Translations under genes and position numbers: made by a program
Shown here: in pieces, positions 20,453-27,819 of the stretch
Numbering within the stretch: position 1 is the stretch's first letter
Layout of the letters: each line of letters begins with the position of its first letter
The notes under the pieces: generated by a model
What the model saw: the letters and a program-made list of their open reading frames with translations, nothing else
What the model was told of the DNA's origin: nothing
The model's database searches: none
From: Streptomyces cyanogenus
GTDB taxonomy: Bacteria > Actinomycetota > Actinomycetes > Streptomycetales > Streptomycetaceae
Reading direction: 5' to 3'
Length of the DNA stretch: 64,000 bases
NCBI RefSeq assembly: GCF_017526105.1
Contig: NZ_CP071839.1
Coordinates: forward strand, 1,980,501-2,044,500

Positions 20453-20530
20453 CGCAGGGGCGCGGGACCGTATCGATGTGCGGCTCCGCCGCGCGGGCGC
20501 GAGCAACCACGACGGACCCGCGGCCGAACG
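20453..20530. repeat. GC-rich dispersed intergenic repeat
   Basis: The segment holds a GCGCCCC-G-CAGGGGCGC hairpin, then TGTGCGGCTCCGCCGCGCGG, then ACCACGACGGACCCGCGGCCG. Parts recur at about 14545-14600, 35290-35316 and 38133-38165. I recognise it as a family dispersed between Streptomyces genes; no coding function is evident. Confidence 0.5.
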
Positions 20531-20552
20531 ACGTGCAGTGGGCCCCAACAAC

Positions 20553-20585
20553 AGGACCCGCAAGCCATGACGGCCTGCGGGTCCT
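20553..20585 (-). terminator. Intrinsic terminator of the infC-rpmI-rplT operon
   Basis: A 14-bp stem with one mismatch (AGGACCCGCAAGCC with GGCCTGCGGGTCCT) and a 5-nt loop lies 33 nt beyond the rplT stop. Confidence 0.75.
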
Positions 20586-20617
20586 CCAGTGAACGTCGGC
20601 TCAGAGCCAGCGCAGCG

Positions 20618-21001
20618 TCACGCGGCCTTCGGAGCGTTGACGTCCGACGGCAGCGCCTTCTGCGCGACCTCGACGAGCGCCGCGAAGGCGTTGGCGTCGT
20701 TCACGGCCAGCTCGGCCAGGATCTTGCGGTCGACCTCGATGTTCGCGGCCTTCAGACCCTGGATGAAGCGGTTGTAGGTGATGCCGTTGGCGCGGGCAGC
20801 GGCGTTGATGCGCTGGATCCACAGCTGACGGAAGTCGCCCTTGCGCTTCTTGCGGTCGTTGTAGTTGTAGACCAGCGAGTGGGTGACCTGCTCCTTGGCC
20901 TTGCGGTACAGACGCGAACGCTGACCGCGGTAGCCGGAGGCCTGCTCGAGGATCGCCCGGCGCTTCTTGTGGGCGTTGACTGCCCGCTTGACGCGTGCCA
21001 C
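20618..21001 (-). CDS. rplT: 50S ribosomal protein L20
   Basis: 127 aa, normal length. It has the basic N-terminal helix ([38 protein letters not shown]) and the globular part with [26 protein letters not shown]20 is an early 23S rRNA assembly protein. In Bacillus and E. coli it also represses its own operon by binding the leader or mRNA. Third gene of infC-rpmI-rplT, closed by a terminator. The start ATG 21001 follows AAGGAG. Confidence 0.98.
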   Translation of the reverse strand: MARVKRAVNAHKKRRAILEQASGYRGQRSRLYRKAKEQVTHSLVYNYNDRKKRKGDFRQLWIQRINAAARANGITYNRFIQGLKAANIEVDRKILAELAVNDANAFAALVEVAQKALPSDVNAPKAA

Positions 21002-21099
21002 TTGTTAACTCCTTGTAGCGGGGTCGTGGTGGTCTTCACACGACCCGGAAACGATTCGGTCCCGGTCCAGACGTACGGCGCTCGGACGGCGCCGCCTCG

Positions 21100-21294
21100 T
21101 CACTTGCCGAGAAGCTTCTTGATCTTCGCGGCGTCGCCCGGGGCCATCTCGGCGTTGCCGGTGAGGCGACGCGTGACGCGGGACGACTTGTGCTCGAGCA
21201 GGTGGCGCTTGCCGGCGCGCTCACGGAGCACCTTGCCGGAGCCGGTGACCTTGAAGCGCTTGCTGGCACCGCTGTGCGACTTGTTCTTCGGCAT
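21100..21294 (-). CDS. rpmI: 50S ribosomal protein L35
   Basis: 64 aa from ATG 21294 ([25 protein letters not shown]), with GGAGAGAACG upstream; a longer in-frame reading has no support. It has the usual L35 sequence with [15 protein letters not shown]. It lies between infC and rplT in the conserved translation operon, 98 nt from rplT. Confidence 0.97.
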   Translation of the reverse strand: MPKNKSHSGASKRFKVTGSGKVLRERAGKRHLLEHKSSRVTRRLTGNAEMAPGDAAKIKKLLGK

Positions 21295-21406
21295 AGCGCC
21301 GTTCTCTCCTCGTCGGTGGCGCTCCGGTGCCCGGTTGTGAAAACCGGGCACGGTGGAGCGTCGCTCTTCTTTCGGTTACATCCTCGGGGACGTACGTCCC
21401 CCGGGA

Positions 21407-22045
21407 TCACGCCTCGGCCGGCTCCTCGGACGGTGCCGCGGCCTCGGCAGGGTTCTGCGACTTGCCGGGGTTCGCCTTCGCTTCGGCCTTGCGGGCCTCC
21501 TGCGCCTGGCGGGCCTCGGCCATCGCCTCGGTCTTCTTCTTGTGCGGACCGAGAACCATGATCATGTTTCGGCCGTCCTGCTTCGGGTTCGACTCGACGA
21601 AACCGAGGTCCTGGACGTCCTCCGCGAGCCGCTGCAGCAGTCGGTAGCCCAGCTCGGGGCGGGACTGCTCACGGCCACGGAACATGATCGTGATCTTGAC
21701 CTTGTCGCCCTGCTTGAGGAACCGGACGACGTGACCCTTCTTGGTGTCATAGTCGTGCGGGTCGATCTTCGGCCGGAGCTTCATCTCCTTGATGACCGTG
21801 TGCGCCTGGTTCTTGCGCGCCTCACGGGCCTTCATGGCCGACTCGTACTTGAACTTCCCGTAGTCCATGAGCTTGCACACGGGCGGACGGGCGTTCGCCG
21901 CGACCTCGACCAGGTCCAGGTCGTACTCCTGCGCAAGCTCCAGTGCCTTGGCCAGCGGGACGATGCCCACCTGCTCGCCACTGGGACCGACAAGTCGCAC
22001 CTCGGGAACGCGAATCCGGTCGTTGATGCGGGGCTCGGCGCTGAT
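21407..22045 (-). CDS. infC: Translation initiation factor IF-3, probable ATC start
   Basis: 212 aa if begun at ATC 22045 (then [19 protein letters not shown]). The N domain is followed by the basic linker and C domain ([38 protein letters not shown]), then a charged Ala/Glu-rich tail typical of actinobacteria. A strong Shine-Dalgarno GAGGAGG lies 4 nt before ATC. The only other start is GTG 22069, eight codons upstream, which has no ribosome-binding site and would put that SD inside the gene. IF-3 rejects non-canonical starts, and infC in E. coli uses AUU for autoregulation; the same logic is inferred here. Confidence 0.95.
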   Translation of the reverse strand: MSAEPRINDRIRVPEVRLVGPSGEQVGIVPLAKALELAQEYDLDLVEVAANARPPVCKLMDYGKFKYESAMKAREARKNQAHTVIKEMKLRPKIDPHDYDTKKGHVVRFLKQGDKVKITIMFRGREQSRPELGYRLLQRLAEDVQDLGFVESNPKQDGRNMIMVLGPHKKKTEAMAEARQAQEARKAEAKANPGKSQNPAEAAAPSEEPAEA

Positions 22046-22105
22046 GGATCCTCCTCGGTAGCACCACACGGCGGTCTGGCGGACAGCCGCGTAACGTCTC
22101 TTTTC

Positions 22106-22117
22106 GTTAGACCTAAC
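22106..22117. promoter_or_regulatory. Inverted repeat GTTAG-N2-CTAAC between attenuator and infC
   Basis: GTTAGACCTAAC lies about 60 nt before the infC start, downstream of the leader terminator. It may act in RNA folding or as an internal promoter operator; nothing decides between these. Confidence 0.25.
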
Positions 22118-22130
22118 CGCGCCGAAGCAC

Positions 22131-22179
22131 AAAAAATGCCCCGGACGATCACAGGCGGGGCTCCAAGCACTACCGGAGC
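22131..22179 (-). terminator. Attenuator in the infC leader: terminator with competing anti-terminator hairpin
   Basis: On the minus strand the leader reads GCCCCG (22161-22156), a 12-nt loop, CGGGGC (22143-22138), then ATTTTTT: an intrinsic terminator with a rare U-tract. It sits about 85 nt before the infC start. No minus-strand gene lies upstream that it could terminate. A second hairpin, GCTCC/GGAGC (22179-22175 with 22164-22160), shares bases 22160-22161 with the first arm, so the two folds exclude each other. This is the expected layout of L20- or translation-dependent attenuation. Confidence 0.65.
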
Positions 22180-22396
22180 ACCGCCGCGATGCCGCGGGGC
22201 GCGCTTTCGGGCGACTCCATCGTCCGTACGGAACGATGGTGGCCGCCTGACCGGGTGACCCGCCGTCCCGGAGGACGGTCAGGTGGGAGATCGGAGCCTC
22301 CACTTGTTGGCCGGGCACACAGGTCCGGCCGGTCGTCCTTCAGATTAGCAGGATCGCTTGACAAGGGCTAATTGAGGGGCGCCGGGCGCGACCACC

Positions 22397-22402
22397 TATG
22401 GT
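22397..22402 (+). promoter_or_regulatory. -10 box of a probable leaderless promoter for the DUF1844 gene
   Basis: TATGGT ends 7 nt before ATG 22410, with TTGAGG at 22372-22377 as a possible -35. No Shine-Dalgarno is present. Confidence 0.5.
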
Positions 22403-22409
22403 GTGGGAC

Positions 22410-22775
22410 ATGAGTGACACCCCTGCCCAGCCTTCCGAGGCTCCCGACTTCGACGCGATGACCCGGGACATCGCCGAGGTCCCCGCCGTCGAGGTGATCG
22501 TGACGGTCGCCGTCAACCTGATGAGCGCCGCCGCCGTGAAGCTCGGGCTGAGCGAGGAGGGCGAGAAGTACAAGGACCTGGACGAGGCCCGCAAGCTGAT
22601 CACCGGGCTCGCCGGCCTGCTGGACGCGAGCGCGACCGAGATCAGCTCCTTCCACGCGGCCCCGCTGCGCGACGGCCTGAAGTCGCTGCAGCTGGCCTTC
22701 CGCGAGGCGTCCGTCGTCCCGGACGAGCCGGGCCAGGGCCCGGGCGAGAAGTACACCGGGCCCGTCTACGGCTGA
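22410..22775 (+). CDS. DUF1844 family protein
   Basis: 121 aa from ATG 22410. It contains the DUF1844 core VPAVEVIVTVAVNLMSAAAVKLGL followed by KDLDEARKLITGLAGLLDAS. The family is helical, of unknown function, and commonly found beside infC in actinobacteria. It is transcribed divergently from the infC operon by what appears to be a leaderless promoter. It converges on the SseB gene with one base between the stops. Confidence 0.88.
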   Translation: MSDTPAQPSEAPDFDAMTRDIAEVPAVEVIVTVAVNLMSAAAVKLGLSEEGEKYKDLDEARKLITGLAGLLDASATEISSFHAAPLRDGLKSLQLAFREASVVPDEPGQGPGEKYTGPVYG

Positions 22776-22776
22776 C

Positions 22777-23508
22777 CTACTCCTTCACGTACAAGGGCTC
22801 GCCCGGAGGCGTGGTCCCGGCCGGCAGCAGTGCCAGGTCGAGGCCGCGCACCAGGCGGGCCCGCAGTGTCTCGTCGGCGGCGAGCCGCTCGGCGACCGCG
22901 CGGGCGGCCTCGGCGGGCGGCGCGGCCGGGTCGAGGACGAGGGCGAGGGTGCCGTCGGCCCGCCCGGGCCCGAGGTGGGCGCGCAGCACGGCGGGCTCCG
23001 CCGCCACCGCCGTACGGACGGCCGCCACCACGGCGGGGTCGGCGAGCGGGTCGGTGCTGGTGCGGCCCTCGGCGAGGGCGAGCAGCGCCGGGCCGGTCAG
23101 CTCGAACGGCACCGGTCCGGCCAGGTCGAGCACGACCGTGTCGGCCTTCTCGTGCGCGGCGGCCTGGAGCGCCTGGTGCAGGGGTACGGCGACGGGCCGG
23201 GCGGCCGGGTCCCAGCGGGCCAGGGAGTCCGTGGAGGTGAAGGCGGGCAGCGCGGTGCGGCCGCCGGCCTTCAGGGTGGGTACGGCCATGTCGCTGGTCT
23301 TCTCGCGGCGCAACCCGTTCTCGTCCTCCTCGACCTCGCCGAGCACGGCGACGACGGGCACCAGCAGGCGGGCGCCCTTGAGTGCCGCCAGGACGGGCCC
23401 GAGAGCGCTGCGGTCCTCGGCCCAGGCGGCGAGCGCGGCGCTCAGCCGGGGGTCGGCGGAGCCGTCGTCGTCGGAGAAGCCGGGGTCGGGGATGTTCTTG
23501 TTCGCCAC
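22777..23508 (-). CDS. SseB family protein
   Basis: 243 aa from GTG 23508 (MANKNIPDPGFSDDDGSADPRL). TAGGGT at 23517-23522 (minus strand) is a plausible -10 box 8 nt before it, so the transcript is nearly leaderless; the longer in-frame reading is not supported. An SseB N-terminal domain covers about residues 15-130 (RLLVPVVAVLGEVEEDENGL...KTSDMAVPTLKAGGRTALPAFTS). The C-terminal half is Ala-rich with LDLAGPVPFELTGPALLALAEG. The role is unknown. Confidence 0.86.
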   Translation of the reverse strand: MANKNIPDPGFSDDDGSADPRLSAALAAWAEDRSALGPVLAALKGARLLVPVVAVLGEVEEDENGLRREKTSDMAVPTLKAGGRTALPAFTSTDSLARWDPAARPVAVPLHQALQAAAHEKADTVVLDLAGPVPFELTGPALLALAEGRTSTDPLADPAVVAAVRTAVAAEPAVLRAHLGPGRADGTLALVLDPAAPPAEAARAVAERLAADETLRARLVRGLDLALLPAGTTPPGEPLYVKE

Positions 23509-23679
23509 GGTCACCGACCCTATAGGGGAGAAGCGGCCGGGCTCGTGCGGGGCCGGAAACGCCGACGTCACCGCTTTCACAGGATTCTCTGCATTCCCTG
23601 ACGCGGGTCTCACCTCGTCCCACGCGGCGCACAGCCGGTGCTCCGGGCATCGCGGGCATGGAGCCCTCCAGAGCCCGCC

Positions 23680-24098
23680 GTGGCCGTCGTGCGCGCGCTC
23701 CGGTCCCGGCGCCGTCCGCTGTCGTACGCCGCTCTCGCCGTGGTCGCGTCGGCGGAGTCACGGCCGGCGGCACGGTCTGTGTGACGGTGCGGACGCACCC
23801 GGGGAGCGCGGCCGTATCGCGCGCGGCGGCCCCCTCGGCCGGTTCCTCGGCGGGGGCGCGCGAAGAGGCGTCGGTGGAACCCGTGACGGAGCCGGCGATC
23901 GATCGGGACGCACTGGGCAAGGCGATGACGGGCGTGAGCGTACCGGCGGGCGCGAAGGTGTCGGCGGCGGTGCCGGCGGTGGACTCCGGGCAGAGCGCGG
24001 GGCACGGCGACGCGGCCTTCGACACGGCGAGCATCGTCAAGGCCGACATCCTGGCCACGCTGCTGCCCCAGGCGCAGGAAGCGGGCCGGCGGCTCAGG
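23680..24098 (+). pseudogene. Truncated, frameshifted serine hydrolase (beta-lactamase-like) remnant
   Basis: From GTG 23680 one frame reads RRRPLSYAALAVVAS, a membrane anchor. A one-base shift near 23745 then continues GVTAGGTVCVTVRTH, VEPAIDRDALGKAMTG-like sequence and FDTASIVKADILATLLPQAQEAGRRL. TASIVK is the SxxK motif of class-A-like serine hydrolases. Homology stops at about 24098, where the 3' end of the convergent mycosin gene begins. The SDN and KTG motifs are missing, so no product is expected. The frame remains open afterwards only as antisense to the protease gene. Confidence 0.65.
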
Positions 24099-25254
24099 CC
24101 GGCCGTCTGCGGCCCCGCCACAGGACCCCGCCGGCCACCAGCAGGACCCCGCCCACGCTGCCCGCGAGCGGCGCCGCCCAGTCGGAGGCGCTGCTCGCCG
24201 CCCTGGCGTGGTCCGGGCCGGCGCCGAAGTACTCGTCGCCGTACGACGCCGGGCGCAGGCCCTTCGGTCCGAGGCGGGCGGCCGCCCTCAGCGCGGCCGC
24301 CGGGTCGATCATGCCGAAGCCGCGGGAGTCGTCCCGGCCGCCCACCGGGGCGTCCCGCGCGGTGTCCTCCAGGAGCTTCTTGACCTGCGCCGGCGCCAGG
24401 TCGGGGTGGGCCGCCTTGATCAGGGCGGCCGCGCCGGAGACGAAGGCGGAGGCCGCGCTGGTGCCCCAGCCGGCGTAGTACTTGTGGTCGGGGTCGGCGA
24501 TGACGACGTCCACGCCGGGCGCGCTGACGGCGGCGTACCAGCGGCGGGTGGAGAAGGCGGCGCGGGTGCCGTACTTGTCGACGGCGGTGGCGGCGATCAC
24601 GCCCGGGTAGGCGGCCGGGTAGGAGACGTGGTCGCCCTTGTCTCCGCCGTTGCCCGCTGAGGCGACGACGACCACGCCCTTCTTCAGGGCGTACTGCACC
24701 GCCTCGTCCTCGCTGGGCTCGGGGTGCGCGGAGTCGGAGTCGTCGCCGAGGGAGAGGTTGATGACGTCGGCGCCATGGTCGGCGGCCCAGCGGATGCCGT
24801 CGGCGAGGGCGTTGCCACGGGTGGTACGGGCCTTGGCGCGGGCGGGGTCGCCGTCCTCCAGGATCACCCGGACGGGCAGGATCCGCGCCTCCGGGGCGAC
24901 GCCCATGACGCCGTCGGTGTTGCCGGAGCCGTGTCCGTGCCCGGCGATGATCCCGGCCATGGCAGTGCCGTGCCGGGCCCAGGTGCGGTCGCCGGGTCCG
25001 GCACCGAAGCCGATCATGTCCTTGGTGGTCAGGACGTTCCCGGCGAGGTCCGGGTGGTCGGCCTCGACGCCGGTGTCCAGGACGGCGACGGTGACACCGC
25101 GGCCCTTGGTGGTCCGCCAGGCCTCGTCCAGGTGGAGGGCGGACAGGCCCCACTGCTGGGCGCGGATGCCGTCGGCGTACGCGGTGGCGGACGGCAGCAG
25201 GGCGAGGGAGCCGGCGAGCAGCAGGCTCGCCGCCGCTCCGGAAAGAGGCTTCAT
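24094..25254 (-). CDS. S8 subtilisin-like serine protease, mycosin type, membrane-anchored
   Basis: 386 aa. Signal peptide (MKPLSGAAASLLLAGSLALLPSATAYA). The catalytic triad is visible: D in VAVLDTGVEADHPDL, H in ARHGTAMAGIIAGHG and S in GWGTSAASAFVSGAAAL. The C-terminus has one transmembrane helix (WAAPLAGSVGGVLLVAGGVLW) and the basic tail RGRRRPA. This is the MycP layout of type VII secretion proteases, but no EccB-E, EsxA/B or WXG100 gene is in the window. ATG 25254 overlaps the upstream gene stop by 4 bp, so the two are coupled. Confidence 0.9.
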   Translation of the reverse strand: MKPLSGAAASLLLAGSLALLPSATAYADGIRAQQWGLSALHLDEAWRTTKGRGVTVAVLDTGVEADHPDLAGNVLTTKDMIGFGAGPGDRTWARHGTAMAGIIAGHGHGSGNTDGVMGVAPEARILPVRVILEDGDPARAKARTTRGNALADGIRWAADHGADVINLSLGDDSDSAHPEPSEDEAVQYALKKGVVVVASAGNGGDKGDHVSYPAAYPGVIAATAVDKYGTRAAFSTRRWYAAVSAPGVDVVIADPDHKYYAGWGTSAASAFVSGAAALIKAAHPDLAPAQVKKLLEDTARDAPVGGRDDSRGFGMIDPAAALRAAARLGPKGLRPASYGDEYFGAGPDHARAASSASDWAAPLAGSVGGVLLVAGGVLWRGRRRPA

Positions 25255-27548
25255 GCGGGCTTCTCCGTGGCCGTGCCGACGGTCTTGCGCAGGCGTCGTT
25301 CGACGCGGTCGGCGAGGCCCTGGGCCTCGTTGCCGAGGCCGGCCTGCGCCGGATCGGTGGTGGCGCCGGACCGGACGGCGTCCGCGGCGGGCTGGGGGGC
25401 GTCGACGGTACGGCCGTCGGCCCAGCCGGAGACGGCGTAGGCGACGACGGGGGCGTCGGTGAGGACGGAGATGGTCCAGGAGGCCCGCTGCCGGTCACCG
25501 AACGCGGCGGCGGCCGTGCCGGCGGCGGCGTACGGCCGGGGCATCAGGTCGGCGCGCCCGTCGAGGTGTTCGTCGCGGAAGCGGGCGGCGAGCGCGGACA
25601 TGGCGGCCGGGTCGGCCTTGGTGAACAGCAGGCCGACGGTGGTGACGTAGCTCTGGGTGGCGTCGGTGTAGGTGGCGCGCAGCAGCCGCTGGCAGCCGAC
25701 CGGCGCGAGGGCCTTGTACAGCAGGGGGTCGAAGGCGTGGGCGCAGCCGCTGTCGGGGGCCACGGCGATCCGGGTCCAGGTGCGGTCGGCGCCGCCGGGG
25801 CCGGCGCCGGTGCCCTCGACGGTGGGCGGGAACAGGTCGTCCACGGGCGTGCTGTGCCACAGCGTGCGGACGGTGCCGAACGAGTTCCCGGCGCCTTCCG
25901 GTCCGCCGTCCCCGGTGAGCCAACTCCCGGTCACGGCACCGCCGATCAGCCCGAGACCGAGCACGAGACAGGCGGCGGCAACGACGCTCCTCGGCACCGC
26001 CCGGGGATGCGTCCGCGCGCCGGACACATCGGGCTCCGCGAACGACACCACGGGCCGACCGGCCGGACCGGCGCCCCACGAGTACGCCGGATCCGGCCCC
26101 GAAGCCCCCATCGGACTCCAGCCGCCCTCCCGCGAACCCCCTCGCTCCGTCCACCGCTCGTTCCCCGCCCCATCGGGCACCGCCGCCGTGGGGGGAGGGG
26201 GTGTGGTGGCGGGGGTGGGGTGGGCCCGCGAGGGGTGGGTGGGGGCCGGGCGCGTGGATGTGGGATGCGTGGGCGCCGGGTGGGTGGAGCTGGGGTGGGT
26301 GGAGGACGGGTGGCCGGGGACAGGGGGCTTCGAGGCGGGGCGCCCGGGGGCAGGGTGCGTGGGGGCGGGGGGCGTGGACGCAGGATGCACCGGGGCGGGG
26401 GGCGTGGACGCAGGATGCACCGGGGCAGAGGGCTTCGACGCCGGGTGCCCCGGAGAAGGGTGCGTGGGCGCGGAGTGCGCGGAGGCAGGGGGCGTGGACG
26501 CCGGGCGCCCGGGGGCAGCATGCGTGGGGGCGGGGGGCGTGGACGCCGGGTGCGTCGACGCAGGATGCACCGGGGCGGGGGGCGTGGACGTCGAGTTCCC
26601 GGAGGCAGGATGCGCCGGAGCAGAGGGCTTCGACGCCGGGTGCCCGGAGGCAGGATGCGCCGGGGCGGGGCGGCGGGGACTCGGGGTCGAGGCGCGCTGG
26701 GAGGCCGACGGGGAGGCGGACGCCGACGGCGCCGGGGCCGCCGAGCGGATGGGGCGCAGCCGCGCGGTCGTCTCCGACGGGGTTTCGACCGGGGCACCCT
26801 GACGACCGGACTCCCTGCCGGAGCGCAGCCGGGCCGTCGTCTCGGCGGCGCCGGTCTGCGACGGAGCCGCCGAACCGGCCGGGGCAGCGGGGATGCCCGG
26901 GGCTGCCGGGGCTTGGGAGCCTGCCGGGCCCGCCTGAGCCGTGGCCGTCGAGCCTCCGGGAGTTGCCGCGTTGGCCGGCGCGGCCGGGCCCGCACCGCCC
27001 GCCAGGGCCGCCCCTCCGACCGAAGCCGTCGGGCCGGACGGGGCCTGTCGGCCGAACTGCCCACCGAGCCCAGCCGGGCCGGTGCCGTCGCGGCGGGCCG
27101 CTCGTCCGGTGCTCGGGGGTGCGTCGGGGAACCGGGCCGAGGCGGGCGGCGGGGGCGGGCTCACGGGGTCGGCGGACTCGGGTACGGCCGAGGGACACGG
27201 CCGGTGCGCACGCGCGGTGGGGACGGCCGACGGCCGTGCACCGCGCGGGGTGAACACCGACGGCTCCTCGTCGAGGTCGTCGTCCGGGGGGCCGGAAACC
27301 GCACCGGGCGACGCCGATTCGGCAACGGAGCCGGCAGAGCCACCAGCACCGCGGCCCGGGCCGCCGACATCGCTACGACCACCGGAACCGGCGCCACGCC
27401 CGGAGTCGGCCATCCCGCTCCCCCAGGCGAAACCCCCGCTGCCGCCACGACCGGTGCTGCCACCCTGCCCCGCAAAACCCCTGCCGGTGCTGGAGCCGGT
27501 GTTGTCGGCGGAGGCGGGGGTGGGGGTGGGTCGTGCTTCTGGGCTCAT
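25251..27548 (-). CDS. Large Pro/Ala/Ser-repeat membrane protein, partner of the mycosin-like protease
   Basis: 765 aa from ATG 27548 (MSPEARPTPTPAS), with GGGGGG just before it. Residues 1 to about 540 are low-complexity, rich in Pro, Ala, Ser, Gly and His, with decapeptide repeats of the type VHPASTPPAP. One transmembrane helix follows (RSVVAAACLVLGLGLIGGAV). A folded C-terminal domain of about 200 residues has two likely disulphide cysteines (GCAHAFD and GCQRLLRATY) and should be extracellular. No known family is recognised. Four-base overlap with the protease gene suggests they work together, perhaps as anchor and protease. Confidence 0.8.
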   Translation of the reverse strand: MSPEARPTPTPASADNTGSSTGRGFAGQGGSTGRGGSGGFAWGSGMADSGRGAGSGGRSDVGGPGRGAGGSAGSVAESASPGAVSGPPDDDLDEEPSVFTPRGARPSAVPTARAHRPCPSAVPESADPVSPPPPPASARFPDAPPSTGRAARRDGTGPAGLGGQFGRQAPSGPTASVGGAALAGGAGPAAPANAATPGGSTATAQAGPAGSQAPAAPGIPAAPAGSAAPSQTGAAETTARLRSGRESGRQGAPVETPSETTARLRPIRSAAPAPSASASPSASQRASTPSPRRPAPAHPASGHPASKPSAPAHPASGNSTSTPPAPVHPASTHPASTPPAPTHAAPGRPASTPPASAHSAPTHPSPGHPASKPSAPVHPASTPPAPVHPASTPPAPTHPAPGRPASKPPVPGHPSSTHPSSTHPAPTHPTSTRPAPTHPSRAHPTPATTPPPPTAAVPDGAGNERWTERGGSREGGWSPMGASGPDPAYSWGAGPAGRPVVSFAEPDVSGARTHPRAVPRSVVAAACLVLGLGLIGGAVTGSWLTGDGGPEGAGNSFGTVRTLWHSTPVDDLFPPTVEGTGAGPGGADRTWTRIAVAPDSGCAHAFDPLLYKALAPVGCQRLLRATYTDATQSYVTTVGLLFTKADPAAMSALAARFRDEHLDGRADLMPRPYAAAGTAAAAFGDRQRASWTISVLTDAPVVAYAVSGWADGRTVDAPQPAADAVRSGATTDPAQAGLGNEAQGLADRVERRLRKTVGTATEKPA
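26201..26690 (-). repeat. Degenerate 30-bp tandem repeats encoding a His/Pro/Ala/Ser decapeptide
   Basis: The unit is 30 bp; two adjacent copies at about 26366-26425 are identical, others vary at a few positions or lose codons. All lengths stay in multiples of three. The translated unit is HPASTPPAP plus one variable residue, with variants HPASKPSAPV and HPAPGRPASK. Expansion and contraction by slippage is likely. Confidence 0.8.
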
Positions 27549-27819
27549 GCACCCCCCGTTTCCTCGTGCCCGGGCCGTCTGCTCGTACGCGGGCCGTCGC
27601 TGCCGGCCGGCCGCGCCCGGTGCACAGTTCCTCCCGGGCACGCATACCCGTACGGCCGGACCGGCATCCCGGTTCACGTGGGTGCCGGGTGCGTTCCGCC
27701 GTACGTGCGCGTCACTCTACGGGTTGTCGGAGACCTGCACGGAACCGGTCCACGGAGCCGGGGCATCTGCCCGGAACGTCCCTCTACCCTGCGGTAATCC
27801 TGTCTGGCAGGCTTCCGTC

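Larger units (their letters stand above)
22046..22409 (-). other. infC operon leader region
   Basis: This is 364 nt without a gene. From the infC side it holds the SD, the GTTAG/CTAAC repeat and the attenuator. Further upstream come CCATCGT-N9-ACGATGG (22217-22239) and nested stems CCGTCC-CGGA-GGACGG (22263-22278) and CCTGACC/GGTCAGG (22246-22252 with 22277-22283). These could form a structured RNA leader about 250 nt long. The far end carries the divergent DUF1844 promoter. Confidence 0.45.

Noticed and set aside
22046..22069. GTG at 22067-22069 as the infC start
   Set aside because: No ribosome-binding site precedes it and the strong Shine-Dalgarno for ATC would be inside the gene; kept as an alternative only.
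24094..25254. Part of a type VII secretion locus
   Set aside because: Only the mycosin-like protease is present; no EccB-E, WXG100 or PE/PPE-like gene lies within reach.
26201..26690. CRISPR-like array of 30-bp repeats
   Set aside because: Repeats are contiguous without spacers, keep the reading frame of the large membrane protein and code for a Pro-rich decapeptide.
25566..27797. 743-codon plus-strand Gly/Arg-rich reading
   Set aside because: Antisense to the repeat-rich membrane protein; the low-complexity comes from the tandem repeat DNA.
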